64,000 bases of DNA from Aurantimicrobium minutum (GCF_002355535.1 NZ_AP017457.1:868001-932000), one strand, 5' to 3'; shown: positions 1-9,490, numbered from the stretch's first letter. Translations and numbers: made by a program. Notes: generated from the sequence alone by a model not told the origin.

Positions 1-1
1 T

Positions 2-727
2 GCAAGTGGTATCGGTTTTGCCACCGCAAAGCGCTTTGCAGCTGAAGGCGCAACAGTTGTCATCGGCGACATGGATCCCGTATCTGGCGAGAAAGCGGCA
101 GCTGAAGTTGGTGGCCTGTTTGTTCTCGTAAACGTTACAGACGAGGATCAGGTTAACAACCTCTTCGATACTGCATTCAAGGTTTATGGCTCGGTCGATA
201 TTGCCTTCAACAACGCAGGCATTTCTCCTCCCGACGATGACTCCATCGAAACAACCGAACTTCCTGCTTGGAACAAGGTTCAGGATGTCAACCTCAAGTC
301 TGTGTACCTGTGTTCTCGTGCTGCACTGCGCCATATGGTCAAGCAGCAAAGCGGATCAATCATCAACACCGCATCCTTTGTTGCCGTGATGGGTTCTGCA
401 ACCTCTCAGATCTCCTACACCGCGTCCAAGGGTGGTGTCCTTGCAATGAGTCGTGAACTGGGTGTCCAGTTTGCTCGCCAGGGAATCCGCGTTAACGCAC
501 TGTGCCCTGGGCCGGTGAACACTCCCCTGCTTCAGGAACTCTTTGCTAAGGACCCCGAGCGGGCACAGCGTCGTCTGGTTCACATCCCTATCGGCCGCTT
601 CGCCAAGCCGGAAGAACTGGCTGCAGCCGTCGCATTCTTGGCAAGTGATGACTCCTCCTTCATCACAGGATCAACATTCCTGGTTGATGGCGGAATTTCA
701 TCTGCTTACGTCACTCCTCTGGACTAA
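2..727 (+). CDS. SDR family oxidoreductase (5' end cut by window edge)
   Basis: NAD(P)-dependent short-chain dehydrogenase; the true start lies before the window. The open frame already runs at base 2 with ASGIGFATAKRF, the end of the Rossmann TGxxxGIG loop, and continues through NNAG, a catalytic serine region and the YTASK motif that holds the Tyr and Lys. The tail (GSTFLVDGG) is the usual SDR ending, so only about 15-20 residues are missing. It is followed after 10 bases by a FadR-type regulator and an exporter, so it probably belongs to one regulated catabolic unit. Family is certain; substrate is unknown. An internal ATG at 71 is not the start because the cofactor loop lies upstream of it. 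Confidence 0.9.
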   Translation, partial: ASGIGFATAKRFAAEGATVVIGDMDPVSGEKAAAEVGGLFVLVNVTDEDQVNNLFDTAFKVYGSVDIAFNNAGISPPDDDSIETTELPAWNKVQDVNLKSVYLCSRAALRHMVKQQSGSIINTASFVAVMGSATSQISYTASKGGVLAMSRELGVQFARQGIRVNALCPGPVNTPLLQELFAKDPERAQRRLVHIPIGRFAKPEELAAAVAFLASDDSSFITGSTFLVDGGISSAYVTPLD

Positions 728-737
728 ACCACCTCCA

Positions 738-1508
738 ATGTCTCCAGAGCTTCACTCCGAACAGGCCGTCGCAGCAAATCCTCTCAACGGGGATTTGTTA
801 CTACGGCCTGTTCGTGGTGGAAACACCTATGAAGAAACTGTGGAGCGACTTCTTCAAACTATTCGCTTAGGTCTTGCACTTCCCGGGGCACAGTTTCCTC
901 CCGAGCGAGAACTTGCCGCGATGCTTGAGGTCAGCCGTGACACCGTTCGCTTAGCGATCTCTGCGCTGGTTGATGCTGGTTATCTTTTCGTCAAACGCGG
1001 TCGTTATGGCGGAACTTTCGTGGCGGAAAATCTGCCCAGCCAACCCCTTCGAATGGGTCGTGATGGTGAGCTCACCCATAATGTCGAGTTCACACACGAT
1101 GAACTCGAGGATGCCCTCATCTTGCGTGAAATTTTGGAGTGTGGCGCCGCCGAGTTCGCTGCTGTTCGAAGCTTGACCTCGGTTGAAAGAGAACAGCTCT
1201 GGGCAGTGTTAAAGGAAACTTCTCTGTCTACGGCAGAGAACTACCGCATGCTCGATTCCAGACTGCATTTGCTCATTGCAGAGCTCACTGGCTCACCCTC
1301 GTTACTCTCCGAGGTTGCCTCCTCACGCATGCGGATCAACGAATTGCTCGATGGTATTCCTTTGCTGGCACCAAACATCTCCCACTCCAACGAACAGCAC
1401 GAGGCAATCGTGTTGGCCATTTTGACGGGTGATTCGGAAAAGGCACGTGCTGCGATGGCTGATCACGTTTCAGGTTCCGCTGCGCTTCTTCGCGGCTTCC
1501 TCGGTTAG
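738..1508 (+). CDS. GntR/FadR-family transcriptional regulator
   Basis: 256-residue regulator. The N-terminal winged helix-turn-helix shows the GntR signature (FPPERELAAMLEVSRDTVRLAI), followed by an all-helical FCD effector domain with acidic and His residues (LHLLIAELTGS, EQHEAIVLAIL) of the kind that bind a metal and a small carboxylate. The frame is open back to 543 inside the SDR gene, but ATG at 738 gives the normal family length and starts just after the SDR stop. It likely controls the adjacent SDR, exporter and possibly the amidohydrolase. The ligand cannot be told from sequence. Confidence 0.9.
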   Translation: MSPELHSEQAVAANPLNGDLLLRPVRGGNTYEETVERLLQTIRLGLALPGAQFPPERELAAMLEVSRDTVRLAISALVDAGYLFVKRGRYGGTFVAENLPSQPLRMGRDGELTHNVEFTHDELEDALILREILECGAAEFAAVRSLTSVEREQLWAVLKETSLSTAENYRMLDSRLHLLIAELTGSPSLLSEVASSRMRINELLDGIPLLAPNISHSNEQHEAIVLAILTGDSEKARAAMADHVSGSAALLRGFLG

Positions 1509-1580
1509 CTCCGTATGAGATGTCGCATGTGCGGGCTCGAAAAGTCCTGGCAGCACCTGTTTTCATGGCAGAGTGAGTAA

Positions 1581-2840
1581 GTGAGCGAACACAAAGGCAC
1601 CTTAGGTATTGCGCAAGGAACCGCTCTCTACATTGCCAGCGTTCTCGGCACCGGAATTTTGGTTTTGCCTGGTTTGGCCGCACAGGTTGCAGGACCCGCC
1701 TCAATTCTTTCGGTTGCCATCATCTTCTTTCTTTCCATCCCCCTGGCTGGAACCTTTGCCGCTTTAGCTGCTCGCTATCCAGACTCTGGTGGTGTTGCCA
1801 GTTATGTGCGCAAATCGATGGGTAACACCTGGGCACGCGTAGCTGGGTATCTTTTCTACTTCGGTGTTGCTGCTGGCGAGCCGGTGGTCGCGGTGATGGG
1901 TGCTGAATATGTCATTGCTATTACTGGCGCTGACCGTGCTCTACTGCCATTAGTTGCCGGGGTGTTGTTCTTAGTTCCTTTCACCCTCAACCTGTTCGGA
2001 GTGAAAGTTGCCGGCTGGGTTCAACTCGGTTTGAGTGCGCTCCTCGTTGTTGTCGTCGTTGGCGTGATTGCCTATGGTGCACCAGCGGTGCAGGAAGAAA
2101 GCTTCACTCCCTTCATGCCACACGGGTGGATTGGTGTGGGTGTGGCCATCAGCTTGTTCGTGTGGGCTTTTGCTGGTTGGGAAGTTGGCACCCACATCGC
2201 CGCCGAGTTTAAGAACCCTCGCCGCACAATCCCTATAGCAACAGCAATTGCACTCGTAATTGTCGGCCTGGCATATTTGGCACTGCAGTGGGTGACCATT
2301 GGTGTTCTGGGTGAAGACGCCGGTAAGGGCAGTGTTCCATTACTCACCTTGGTGAATGAAACAGCCCCCAAAGCAGGCTCCATCATTATTGCCAGCATTG
2401 CCGCCATCGTGTCTTTGGGGGTGCTCAATGCTTATCTGGCCGCCATTGGCAAGCTCGGTGCTTCACTAGGCCGAGACGGAGATCTTCCCCGCTATCTCGC
2501 CAAAGGCGCTGAACCAGATGAGATTCCTCGCCGAAGCTTGATGTTGTCACTGTTTATTTCGATTGTTTTCTTTGGCGTTCTTTTTGCCCAAGATTTCCAA
2601 TTACTCACCCTCATCCCTATCCACTTGAGCTCCATGGTGGCTATCTATGTATTAGGTATGACTGCCGCGGTGTTGATCTTTCCCCGCTGGAGCTGGGATT
2701 GGTGGGTTGCCATCGTGGCTCTTGCGATGACCATTGTGTTGCTCATCTTGAACGGCCCCAACGTGTTATTTACCCTCGGGGTGGTTATCGTTGCCGTGAT
2801 TGTGACAGTGGTTAAGCGTTCACGTTCTGCTCGAACGTAA
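1581..2840 (+). CDS. APC-family amino acid permease/exporter (YjeH-like)
   Basis: 419-residue integral membrane protein with about 12 hydrophobic segments. The first helix region (ALYIASVLGTGILVLPGLAA) matches the APC superfamily broken-helix signature and resembles E. coli YjeH, an exporter of methionine and branched-chain amino acids. GTG start at 1581, 72 bases after the regulator. The 3' end overlaps the convergent amidohydrolase gene by 29 bases. Direction of transport and substrate are inferred only from family resemblance. Confidence 0.85.
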   Translation: MSEHKGTLGIAQGTALYIASVLGTGILVLPGLAAQVAGPASILSVAIIFFLSIPLAGTFAALAARYPDSGGVASYVRKSMGNTWARVAGYLFYFGVAAGEPVVAVMGAEYVIAITGADRALLPLVAGVLFLVPFTLNLFGVKVAGWVQLGLSALLVVVVVGVIAYGAPAVQEESFTPFMPHGWIGVGVAISLFVWAFAGWEVGTHIAAEFKNPRRTIPIATAIALVIVGLAYLALQWVTIGVLGEDAGKGSVPLLTLVNETAPKAGSIIIASIAAIVSLGVLNAYLAAIGKLGASLGRDGDLPRYLAKGAEPDEIPRRSLMLSLFISIVFFGVLFAQDFQLLTLIPIHLSSMVAIYVLGMTAAVLIFPRWSWDWWVAIVALAMTIVLLILNGPNVLFTLGVVIVAVIVTVVKRSRSART

Positions 2841-4497
2841 TCTTTCCATCCATCATGGTGAGCAGGATGGGCGTTGAATGAATCTCGTGAGGGTCAATCT
2901 CAAACAGGTTTCGTCCGAGAACGACAAGATCTGCCCGCTTGCCCACCTCAAGTGAACCAATCTGGTCTTCCATTCGTATTTGATACGCAGCATTGATGGT
3001 GACTGCAGCCAAAGCTTGCTCAAGATTCACCCGCTGCCGCTCTATAAAGACACGATCGTGGGCGAATCCCGGACGCTGCCTTGTTACAGCTGCTTCTATC
3101 TGAATCAAGGGAGCGATTTCTGAGATGAGAACCCCTGGAATATCGGCACCATAGGTGACGACAGCGCCGCTTCTGACCAGATCGCCATATGGAAAAGATT
3201 CCAATTCGACGCGCTCTGGCCCAAGTAGTTCTTCATAGACATCGATGTAGACACCGTTGTAGTTCGTTCCCCACATCGGTGTCACATTCGCAATAACGCC
3301 CAGCTCGGCAAAGCGTGGAATATCGTCGGGGTGAACCAACGTGTTGTGACAGACGGTGTGACGTGAATCACCACGCCCAATACGTTGTTGCACTCGCTCT
3401 ATGGCATCCAGGATTACTCGAACAGAGCCATCACCGTCGTTGTGGATGTGCATATCAAAACCAGCACGTTGAGTCGCTTCAATTTGAGCCTCGATGTGCT
3501 CCGGTGTGAAGGACATGGTGCCGCGGCCATGACTTCCCGTGCAGAAAGGCTCCAAAAGCAAGGAGCCAAAGCTCATCATGGTTCCATCTGCCCAGAGTTT
3601 GTTGACACTGACGCTGACATGCTCTGAAGCGTATTTCTTATTCCACTGAACCAACGTGTCCGTGACGTGCTGGGGCACATCATCTGCGTTCCTAGTCCAC
3701 ACCGAACCAACAATTCGAATTGGCAGATTGCCAGCTTTGTCTCGCTCGACGAGCATCTGGAAGATCGGTTCTGACTCGTCTTGCTTTTCTCCGATGAGAA
3801 TTCCCGCGTCATAGGTCGCAGTTATCCCCCAAGATGGGGCGGGATCAACCGTGAGCTTCATTGCTTCGGTGATGCCCTCGGGTGAAAAGAAACCTAAGCG
3901 TGAGCCGATTAGCAAACAGGTTGCACCCTCAACACCATGGCCTGTTGGCCAGCCGTCCTCATCTCGGACAAAATACTGTGCACCAGGCACCGGATCAGGG
4001 CTGTCCTTGGTCAGTCCACACACGTTCATTGCAGCAGTGTTGAACCAGATGTCATGAGCATCGGCCGACAGCAGTGCCATCGGGCGGTCACCGGTAATCT
4101 CATCGAGCCATTGCCTGCGTGGTGTTCCCTCTTCGAAGGATGCTGGCATCCACCCGTGACCTCGAAGAAGTGTTCCTTCAGGTGCTGCATCGACCCACTC
4201 TGTGATGGCAGCACACACCTGCGCAGTCCCGGTTATCCCGCTGAGGTCAACTCCCACTTTTGTGGCAGCACCCATAATCAGATGATCATGTGCGTCAATA
4301 AACCCTGGGAGCAACATGCCGCCGGCGAGATCTATCTCCCTCGTGTCTTCTGTGACAAACTCACGTGCACCTGAGAGATCCCCGACATAAACAATGCTCT
4401 TACCCTCAACCACCAAGGCGTCGGCAACAGGTTGTTGAGGGTTGAGGGTGTAGACGGTACCGCCACTGAAGAGAAAACGAGAATCGTGCGCAGACAT
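2812..4497 (-). CDS. YtcJ-like amidohydrolase
   Basis: 561-residue metal-dependent hydrolase of the Amidohydro_3 group. The N-terminal small beta domain is followed by GFIDAHDHL, the HxH metal pair, then mid-protein His residues (DMHIHNDGDGSV) and a late active-site Asp (VVTYGADIPGV), with the composite C-terminal domain (IGSLEVGKRADLVVLGR). Full length for the family. It faces the permease gene tail-to-tail with a 29-base overlap and lies 33 bases downstream of an aldo/keto reductase on the same strand. YtcJ relatives cleave exocyclic amide or imine bonds, but most have no known substrate. Confidence 0.87.
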   Translation of the reverse strand: MSAHDSRFLFSGGTVYTLNPQQPVADALVVEGKSIVYVGDLSGAREFVTEDTREIDLAGGMLLPGFIDAHDHLIMGAATKVGVDLSGITGTAQVCAAITEWVDAAPEGTLLRGHGWMPASFEEGTPRRQWLDEITGDRPMALLSADAHDIWFNTAAMNVCGLTKDSPDPVPGAQYFVRDEDGWPTGHGVEGATCLLIGSRLGFFSPEGITEAMKLTVDPAPSWGITATYDAGILIGEKQDESEPIFQMLVERDKAGNLPIRIVGSVWTRNADDVPQHVTDTLVQWNKKYASEHVSVSVNKLWADGTMMSFGSLLLEPFCTGSHGRGTMSFTPEHIEAQIEATQRAGFDMHIHNDGDGSVRVILDAIERVQQRIGRGDSRHTVCHNTLVHPDDIPRFAELGVIANVTPMWGTNYNGVYIDVYEELLGPERVELESFPYGDLVRSGAVVTYGADIPGVLISEIAPLIQIEAAVTRQRPGFAHDRVFIERQRVNLEQALAAVTINAAYQIRMEDQIGSLEVGKRADLVVLGRNLFEIDPHEIHSTPILLTMMDGKITFEQNVNA

Positions 4498-4530
4498 CTT
4501 AGAAAAACTTTCTAACTGGGAATTTCCCGG

Positions 4531-5361
4531 TTACATTTCTTCATGAGTGTTGGGGTCTCCGCCCCACAGGCGACCACGTTCAAGGCTGGAGATGAGACCA
4601 ATCTCCTCATCAGTAAGGTCAAAACCAAAGCTGTACAGGTTCGAGGCCTGACGTTCAGGGTCGGCAGATTTGGGAAGAGGAATCAAGCCTTGCTGGGTGT
4701 GCCAGCGAAGTATCAGCTGAGCTGGTGTCACGTCACGGGCCTGAGCAAGATCAACAATGATCTTTTCCTGGCGCAGTTCGTCAGTCTTACCCAGTGGACT
4801 CCAACTTTCCGTCTGGATGCCCAGCTTGGCATGGACTTCACGCATGTGGGCTTGAGGGAAGTAGGGGTGTAACTCAATTTGGTTGACCGAGGGCACCACA
4901 CCGGTTGCATCGATAATGCGGGTGAGGAACTCCTCTGTGAAGTTACACACCCCAATGCTTCTAGCAAGACCGTCATCTTTGAGCTCAATCATGGCCTGCC
5001 AAGAATCGAGATAGCGATTCACGCTGGGATTAGGCCAGTGAATAAGAAATAGGTCAATGTAGTCCATGCCCAACGCTTGACGGCTGAGCTCAAATGAAGC
5101 CATGGTTTCATCAAAACCGTGTGCAGCACCTGGAAGCTTGGTGGTAACAATAATCTCTTCGCGTGGAACACCCGATTCGGCGATTGCCTTGCCTACTTCA
5201 ACCTCGTTGTTATAACGCGTTGCCGTATCAATCAGGCGGTATCCCGAGTGAATGGCAGACACAATCGAGGCAATGCCGTCATCGTCGGTGAGCTTGTATG
5301 TTCCCAAGCCAATCTGGGGAAGAACGAGGCCATCATTAAGAGTCACGGTAGGGATTGTCAT
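4531..5361 (-). CDS. aldo/keto reductase (AKR, DkgA/B-like)
   Basis: 276-residue NADPH-dependent TIM-barrel reductase. Visible are the catalytic Asp and Tyr (LIDTATRYNNE), Lys (VTTKL) and His (DLFLIHWPNP), plus the cofactor region IPLPKSADPERQASN. It resembles 2,5-diketo-gluconate reductases. Same strand as the amidohydrolase, 33 bases upstream of it, and probably co-transcribed. The carbonyl substrate is not predictable. Confidence 0.9.
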   Translation of the reverse strand: MTIPTVTLNDGLVLPQIGLGTYKLTDDDGIASIVSAIHSGYRLIDTATRYNNEVEVGKAIAESGVPREEIIVTTKLPGAAHGFDETMASFELSRQALGMDYIDLFLIHWPNPSVNRYLDSWQAMIELKDDGLARSIGVCNFTEEFLTRIIDATGVVPSVNQIELHPYFPQAHMREVHAKLGIQTESWSPLGKTDELRQEKIIVDLAQARDVTPAQLILRWHTQQGLIPLPKSADPERQASNLYSFGFDLTDEEIGLISSLERGRLWGGDPNTHEEM

Positions 5362-5389
5362 GACTCTAAGCGTAGAGGTTTGAAAGGGG

Positions 5390-5914
5390 TTAGAGAGTAA
5401 GAAGTGAATGAATCTCTCGGCCTGCTAATCGCTGGCGCCCCTCAAGGGCTTCCAACTCCAACACCACTGCAATTCCTGCCACTGTCCATCCTGCCCGCTC
5501 AATGAGCGACACCGACGCGTTGATGGTTCCACCGGTTGCCAGCACATCATCCAACACCAAAACACGAGCACCTGCTGGAAGCGAAATTGGGTTGACCTCC
5601 AGTGTGGCGGTTCCATATTCAAGGTCATAGGTTTCGCCAATGATGTCGCCAGGGAGCTTGCCACCCTTACGGATAGGAAGAACACCCACACCCCCATCGA
5701 TTGCTGCGGCAGCGGCAAGCAGGAAGCCGCGGGCTTCCAGACCGGCAACTGCATCAAACTTGCCGGTAAAAGGCTCGATGAGCCCATCTACTACAGCTCG
5801 GAATGAAGGGCCGTGGGCAAAGACCGGAGTCAAATCCCGAAACAAGATTCCTTTCGAAGGAAAATCCGGAACCGTCAGCATACGTTGCATCACAACTTCA
5901 GTGGGTGTACTCAC
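5390..5914 (-). CDS. apt: adenine phosphoribosyltransferase
   Basis: Salvages adenine to AMP using PRPP. The 174-residue protein is full length and shows the type I PRPP-binding loop VLVLDDVLATGGT, the adenine-pocket stretch GLEARGFLLAAA and the IRKGGKLPG flexible loop. Divergent from the DUF6328 gene with 29 bases between starts. It is followed by the aldo/keto reductase on the same strand with a 28-base gap. Usually apt sits next to relA/secDF in actinobacteria, so this placement is a rearrangement. Confidence 0.93.
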   Translation of the reverse strand: MSTPTEVVMQRMLTVPDFPSKGILFRDLTPVFAHGPSFRAVVDGLIEPFTGKFDAVAGLEARGFLLAAAAAIDGGVGVLPIRKGGKLPGDIIGETYDLEYGTATLEVNPISLPAGARVLVLDDVLATGGTINASVSLIERAGWTVAGIAVVLELEALEGRQRLAGREIHSLLTL

Positions 5915-5943
5915 GATAAGTAAGCCTAGCTAGGCTGGAACCC

Positions 5944-6435
5944 ATGACGAACATTTCGCGCTCCAACTATGACCCTGAGGTCGAAGAAAGCGAATACGAC
6001 CGCTTGGAGCGCAGGTGGACAGAACAGCTCAGCGAACTGCGTGTGACCCAAGCCGGAACACAAATCATGATGGGATTCTTGCTCACGCTCAGCTTTCAAC
6101 CCTCATTTGAGACGATCAGCTTATTTGAACGCAATCTCTACCTGTCTCTGGTCATCACGGCAACATTGGCTACCGTGCTCGCGATTGCACCTGTGAGTTT
6201 TCACCGCATACTCTTTGGCCACCCTGGAGCAAAAGCCCGGGTGGTGTCGATAACTCAAGTACTGCTCCGTCTGACCCTGATTTTGGTCGCGCTTGTGCTC
6301 TCCGGCACGGTAGCCCTCATTTTCAACATGGTTTTAGGCACCACGGCAGGAATCATCGGCGGAATCTGTGCAGTGGTGACTATCACCACGATTTGGATCG
6401 CACTGCCGATTACAGTGCTGCGTAAACTGCGCTGA
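5944..6435 (+). CDS. DUF6328 family membrane protein
   Basis: 163 residues: an acidic, charged N-terminus (about 40 residues), then four hydrophobic segments, with the conserved-looking core RVTQAGTQIMMGFLLTLSFQ ahead of the first membrane helix. Matches my memory of the actinobacterial DUF6328 family; no function is known. ATG start shortly after the divergent apt start; ends 2 bases before the convergent aspA stop. Confidence 0.75.
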   Translation: MTNISRSNYDPEVEESEYDRLERRWTEQLSELRVTQAGTQIMMGFLLTLSFQPSFETISLFERNLYLSLVITATLATVLAIAPVSFHRILFGHPGAKARVVSITQVLLRLTLILVALVLSGTVALIFNMVLGTTAGIIGGICAVVTITTIWIALPITVLRKLR

Positions 6436-6437
6436 GT

Positions 6438-7940
6438 TTAGGCTTCCATTCCTGAAATCTTGGCTGGGGAGAGCTCACGCAAGACATCCTCTTTGGACAT
6501 CAATCCTGCTTCAACAACGAGGTCTGAAACGGGACGTCCAGTCTTGAGAGCCTGTTTAGCCAGCTCTGCTGCAGGACCATAGCCAATGAATGGAATCAGT
6601 GCGGTGATAACACCGACACTGGAGGCAACCATTCCTTCGAGACGTTCAACGTTGGCGGTGATTCCTTCGACACAGTTCACGCGCAGTGTCATGCAAGCTT
6701 GGGCTAACCAGCTAATGCCCTGCAGAAGTGAGTAGGCAATCACAGGCTCAAAGGCGTTGAGCTGAAGCTGGCCGCCCTCAGCTGCCATAGTTACCGTGAC
6801 ATCATTACCAGCGATTGCATACGCAACTTGGCTAACCGCCTCAGGAATTACAGGGTTCACCTTGCCGGGCATGATGGAAGAGCCTGCCTGCTGGGCAGGA
6901 AGGTTAATTTCTCCCAAACCTGCCTGGGGACCAGAAGAGAGCAATCGAAGGTCGTTACTAATCTTGGAAAGCTTGATGGCAGAGCGCTTGAGCGTTCCAG
7001 AGAAGCTCATGAAACCACCGGCGTCGCTAGTCGCCTCAATGAGATCTGGGGCGCTTTGAATGTCGAGACCAGAAATCTGCGCCAGGTGGCGCACGGCTGC
7101 TTCGCGATAGCGAGGATCAGCTGTAATTCCGGTACCAATAGCGGTAGCACCAAGGTTGATTTCACTGAGCATCCACACGGTCTCAGTCAAACGGTCATAG
7201 TCCTCGCCCAAGGTGGTTCCAAAGCCATGGAATTCCTGCCCCAGAGTCATGGGGACAGCATCCTGAAGCTGGGTGCGACCAACTTTGAGGATGTGCTTGA
7301 ATTCTTCACCCTTAGCGTTGAACGCATCGCGAAGCAGACCCAATTCCTTGAGAAGGTGAGGAAGTGCAAAAGCCAAAGACAGCTTCACCGCGGTGGGGTA
7401 GGTGTCATTGGTGGACTGGGACTTGTTCACATCGTCAATGGGGTGCATGTATTGGTATGCGCCCTTGGCGTGGCCCATCAGCTCCAAACAGCGGTTCGCA
7501 ATAACCTCATTGGCATTCATGTTGGTGCTGGTTCCAGCACCACCTTGAATGATTCCCACAACGAACTGTTCGTGCCAAGCACCGTCAATGATTTCTTGGC
7601 AGACGCGATCGATGATTTCGGCCTTGTGGGGATCGAGCACACCAATTTCTAGGTTGGCACGGGCAGCCGCTTGCTTGACGCAAGCCAGGGCAACAATAAG
7701 TTCAGGGAAAACTGAGATAGGACGCTTAGCAATGGGGAAATTCTCCAAAGCACGAGCGGTGTGAACACCCCAATATGCGTCTGCTGGAACCTGCATGGCT
7801 CCGAGTGAGTCGGTTTCTGTGCGAGTAGCTGCCGGCGCGATGGGCAGTTGCGCATTCCCCGAGAAATTGCCCACCTTGTCGGTTGAGGACAATCCCAGAG
7901 TGTCGATTGGACGTGTTGAAGGTGTTGTCTGTTCAGACAC
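6438..7940 (-). CDS. aspA: aspartate ammonia-lyase
   Basis: Converts L-aspartate to fumarate and ammonia. The 500-residue protein carries the fumarase/aspartase signature GSSIMPGKVNP and the family blocks PADAYWGVHTARALENF, QGGAGTSTNMNANEVIAN and GRTQLQDAVPMTLGQEF. The last is typical of aspartases rather than fumarase C (which has GRTH). It has an N-terminal extension of roughly 40 residues ahead of the normal start, low in conserved features. The upstream 146-base gap is AT-rich with an inverted repeat and is the likely promoter region. Confidence 0.93.
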   Translation of the reverse strand: MSEQTTPSTRPIDTLGLSSTDKVGNFSGNAQLPIAPAATRTETDSLGAMQVPADAYWGVHTARALENFPIAKRPISVFPELIVALACVKQAAARANLEIGVLDPHKAEIIDRVCQEIIDGAWHEQFVVGIIQGGAGTSTNMNANEVIANRCLELMGHAKGAYQYMHPIDDVNKSQSTNDTYPTAVKLSLAFALPHLLKELGLLRDAFNAKGEEFKHILKVGRTQLQDAVPMTLGQEFHGFGTTLGEDYDRLTETVWMLSEINLGATAIGTGITADPRYREAAVRHLAQISGLDIQSAPDLIEATSDAGGFMSFSGTLKRSAIKLSKISNDLRLLSSGPQAGLGEINLPAQQAGSSIMPGKVNPVIPEAVSQVAYAIAGNDVTVTMAAEGGQLQLNAFEPVIAYSLLQGISWLAQACMTLRVNCVEGITANVERLEGMVASSVGVITALIPFIGYGPAAELAKQALKTGRPVSDLVVEAGLMSKEDVLRELSPAKISGMEA

Positions 7941-8023
7941 TGGTTATCAGCTCCATTGCTGTGTTGAGAGGACTTTGTGGGTCGACTTTGAGTCTATGTC
8001 TGTCTTTTGGAGCCAAACAAGAA

Positions 8024-8071
8024 GACTGTCCAGTTTTTCAGACAAAAAACAGCGTTTTTTGACAAACAGTC
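8024..8071. promoter_or_regulatory. nested inverted repeats between ALDH and aspA
   Basis: Outer arms GACTGT (8024-8029) and ACAGTC (8066-8071) surround a perfect inner repeat AAAAAAC-agc-GTTTTTT (8044-8060). The site lies in the 146-base gap upstream of aspA and downstream of the aldehyde dehydrogenase gene, both on the minus strand. It could be an operator for aspA or a terminator for the upstream gene. The inner stem is almost all A-T, so it is weak as a terminator. Confidence 0.4.
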
Positions 8072-8086
8072 AGCTTCGGTTCTTAT

Positions 8087-9490
8087 TTAGCTCAGTTTGC
8101 GCAGCAAACCACGAATTATTTTCTTTTTTGACTCGGTATACGGAGGGAAAATGAGTGCAAGAGTTTCCGGCTTGAAGGACTTGGCAAAGACGGCTTTCTC
8201 ATGGCTAAACGTGTCGAAAGAGCGTTTGCCGCGATAGGCGCCCATGCCGCTGGCACCTACTCCCCCAAACGGAAGCTCGGGAACACTCAGCTGCACCACA
8301 GCAACGTTGAAAGCAAGAGAGCCTGAACTGGTTCGTTCGGTGAAGGCGCGACGCACCAGAGTGTTTTCGCTGAAAACATATAGAGCTAACGGCTTCGGCT
8401 TGGAATTGATGAAATCAATGGCGTCATCAAGGTCTTGCACGGTAATCATCGGCAAAATAGGCCCAAAGATTTCATCCTGCATCACGGGTGCATCGCGGGA
8501 AACCTCAGCGAGCACGGTTGGTGGAATGAACTTCTGTTTCATATCCGGGGCACCGTCAGCAACAACGCGTCCGTCTTGGAGGAGCCCGGTGAGACGTTCG
8601 AAATGTCCCTGATTGATGATCCGGCCATAGTCGGGAGAATCCTTGGGTACAGGGACATACAGGGAAGCAATAGCGGCAACCAGGTGAGCTTCCAACTCGT
8701 GTTGCACAGCTGAAGTGGCCAGCACATAGTCCGGAGCAACGCAGGTTTGACCGGCATTGAGATATTTTGCCCACGCGATGCGCTGCGCGGCTGCCTCGAG
8801 GTCAACCGTCTCATCGACATAGATGGGAGACTTTCCGCCAAGCTCGAGAGTGACGGGAGTCAAGTGTTTGGCTGCAGCCTCGAGAACTATCTGGCCGACC
8901 CGTCCGTTGCCGGTGTAAAAAATGTGGTCATAGCGTTGCTCAAGTAGCCAACCGGTTTCTTTCGCGGCGCCCTCCACGATTGCCACGGCACGAGTGTCCA
9001 GATACACCGGAATGAGCTTGGCTAGGGCAGCTGAGGTTGCTGCAGCCATTTCGCTGGGTTTGAGAACCGCAGCATTACCCGCTGCAATGGCACCAATCAA
9101 CGGTGCAAGCAAAAGCTGCAGAGGATAGTTCCAGGGCGCAATAATCAACACCACACCCAAGGGCTCGCTCACCACGAAGGCTTTGCCCGGCATCATCGCA
9201 AGCGGGATAGAGACTTTCTGAGGCTTCAGCCACGATGACAAATTCTTCAGCGCATAATCAATGTCACCGAGGATGATGCCAATTTCTGTCAGCTGTGCTT
9301 CGGTGGCAGATTTCCCAAGGTCAGTAGCAAGTGCTGCCTCTAGAACACTCTCATTGTCCGTAATCAGCTGTCTCAGTGCAGTGAGCTGGTTGATGCGCCA
9401 CTGGCGCTTCTTTGTCAGACCAGAATCAAAACTCTCACGGAGTTGGGACACTAGCTTGGTGGCATCAGATGCTTTCTTGAGCGTGCTCAT
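8087..9490 (-). CDS. class 3-type aldehyde dehydrogenase
   Basis: 467 residues from the ATG at 9490; a GTG three codons further out (9499) is an alternative start. Oxidises an aldehyde to its acid with NAD(P). Motifs: cofactor region IIAPWNYPLQL, general-base Glu in TLELGGKSP, catalytic Cys in NAGQTCVAPDY (about C250). The short length and the TPVTLELGGKSP plus FGGVGASGMGAYRGKRSFDTF ending point to the ALDH3 group, which acts on medium or long-chain and aromatic aldehydes. The C-terminus is basic and slightly hydrophobic (IRGLLRKLS). Substrate unknown. Confidence 0.9.
   Translation of the reverse strand: MSTLKKASDATKLVSQLRESFDSGLTKKRQWRINQLTALRQLITDNESVLEAALATDLGKSATEAQLTEIGIILGDIDYALKNLSSWLKPQKVSIPLAMMPGKAFVVSEPLGVVLIIAPWNYPLQLLLAPLIGAIAAGNAAVLKPSEMAAATSAALAKLIPVYLDTRAVAIVEGAAKETGWLLEQRYDHIFYTGNGRVGQIVLEAAAKHLTPVTLELGGKSPIYVDETVDLEAAAQRIAWAKYLNAGQTCVAPDYVLATSAVQHELEAHLVAAIASLYVPVPKDSPDYGRIINQGHFERLTGLLQDGRVVADGAPDMKQKFIPPTVLAEVSRDAPVMQDEIFGPILPMITVQDLDDAIDFINSKPKPLALYVFSENTLVRRAFTERTSSGSLAFNVAVVQLSVPELPFGGVGASGMGAYRGKRSFDTFSHEKAVFAKSFKPETLALIFPPYTESKKKIIRGLLRKLS

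Noticed and set aside
1515-1527. 13-base match ATGAGATGTCGCA at 1515 and 55984
   Set aside because: Matches of this length between two places are expected by chance in 64 kb; no shared context.
6828-7652. 274-codon open frame antisense to aspA
   Set aside because: Complete aspartase motifs on the other strand; no ribosome-binding site or domain in this frame.
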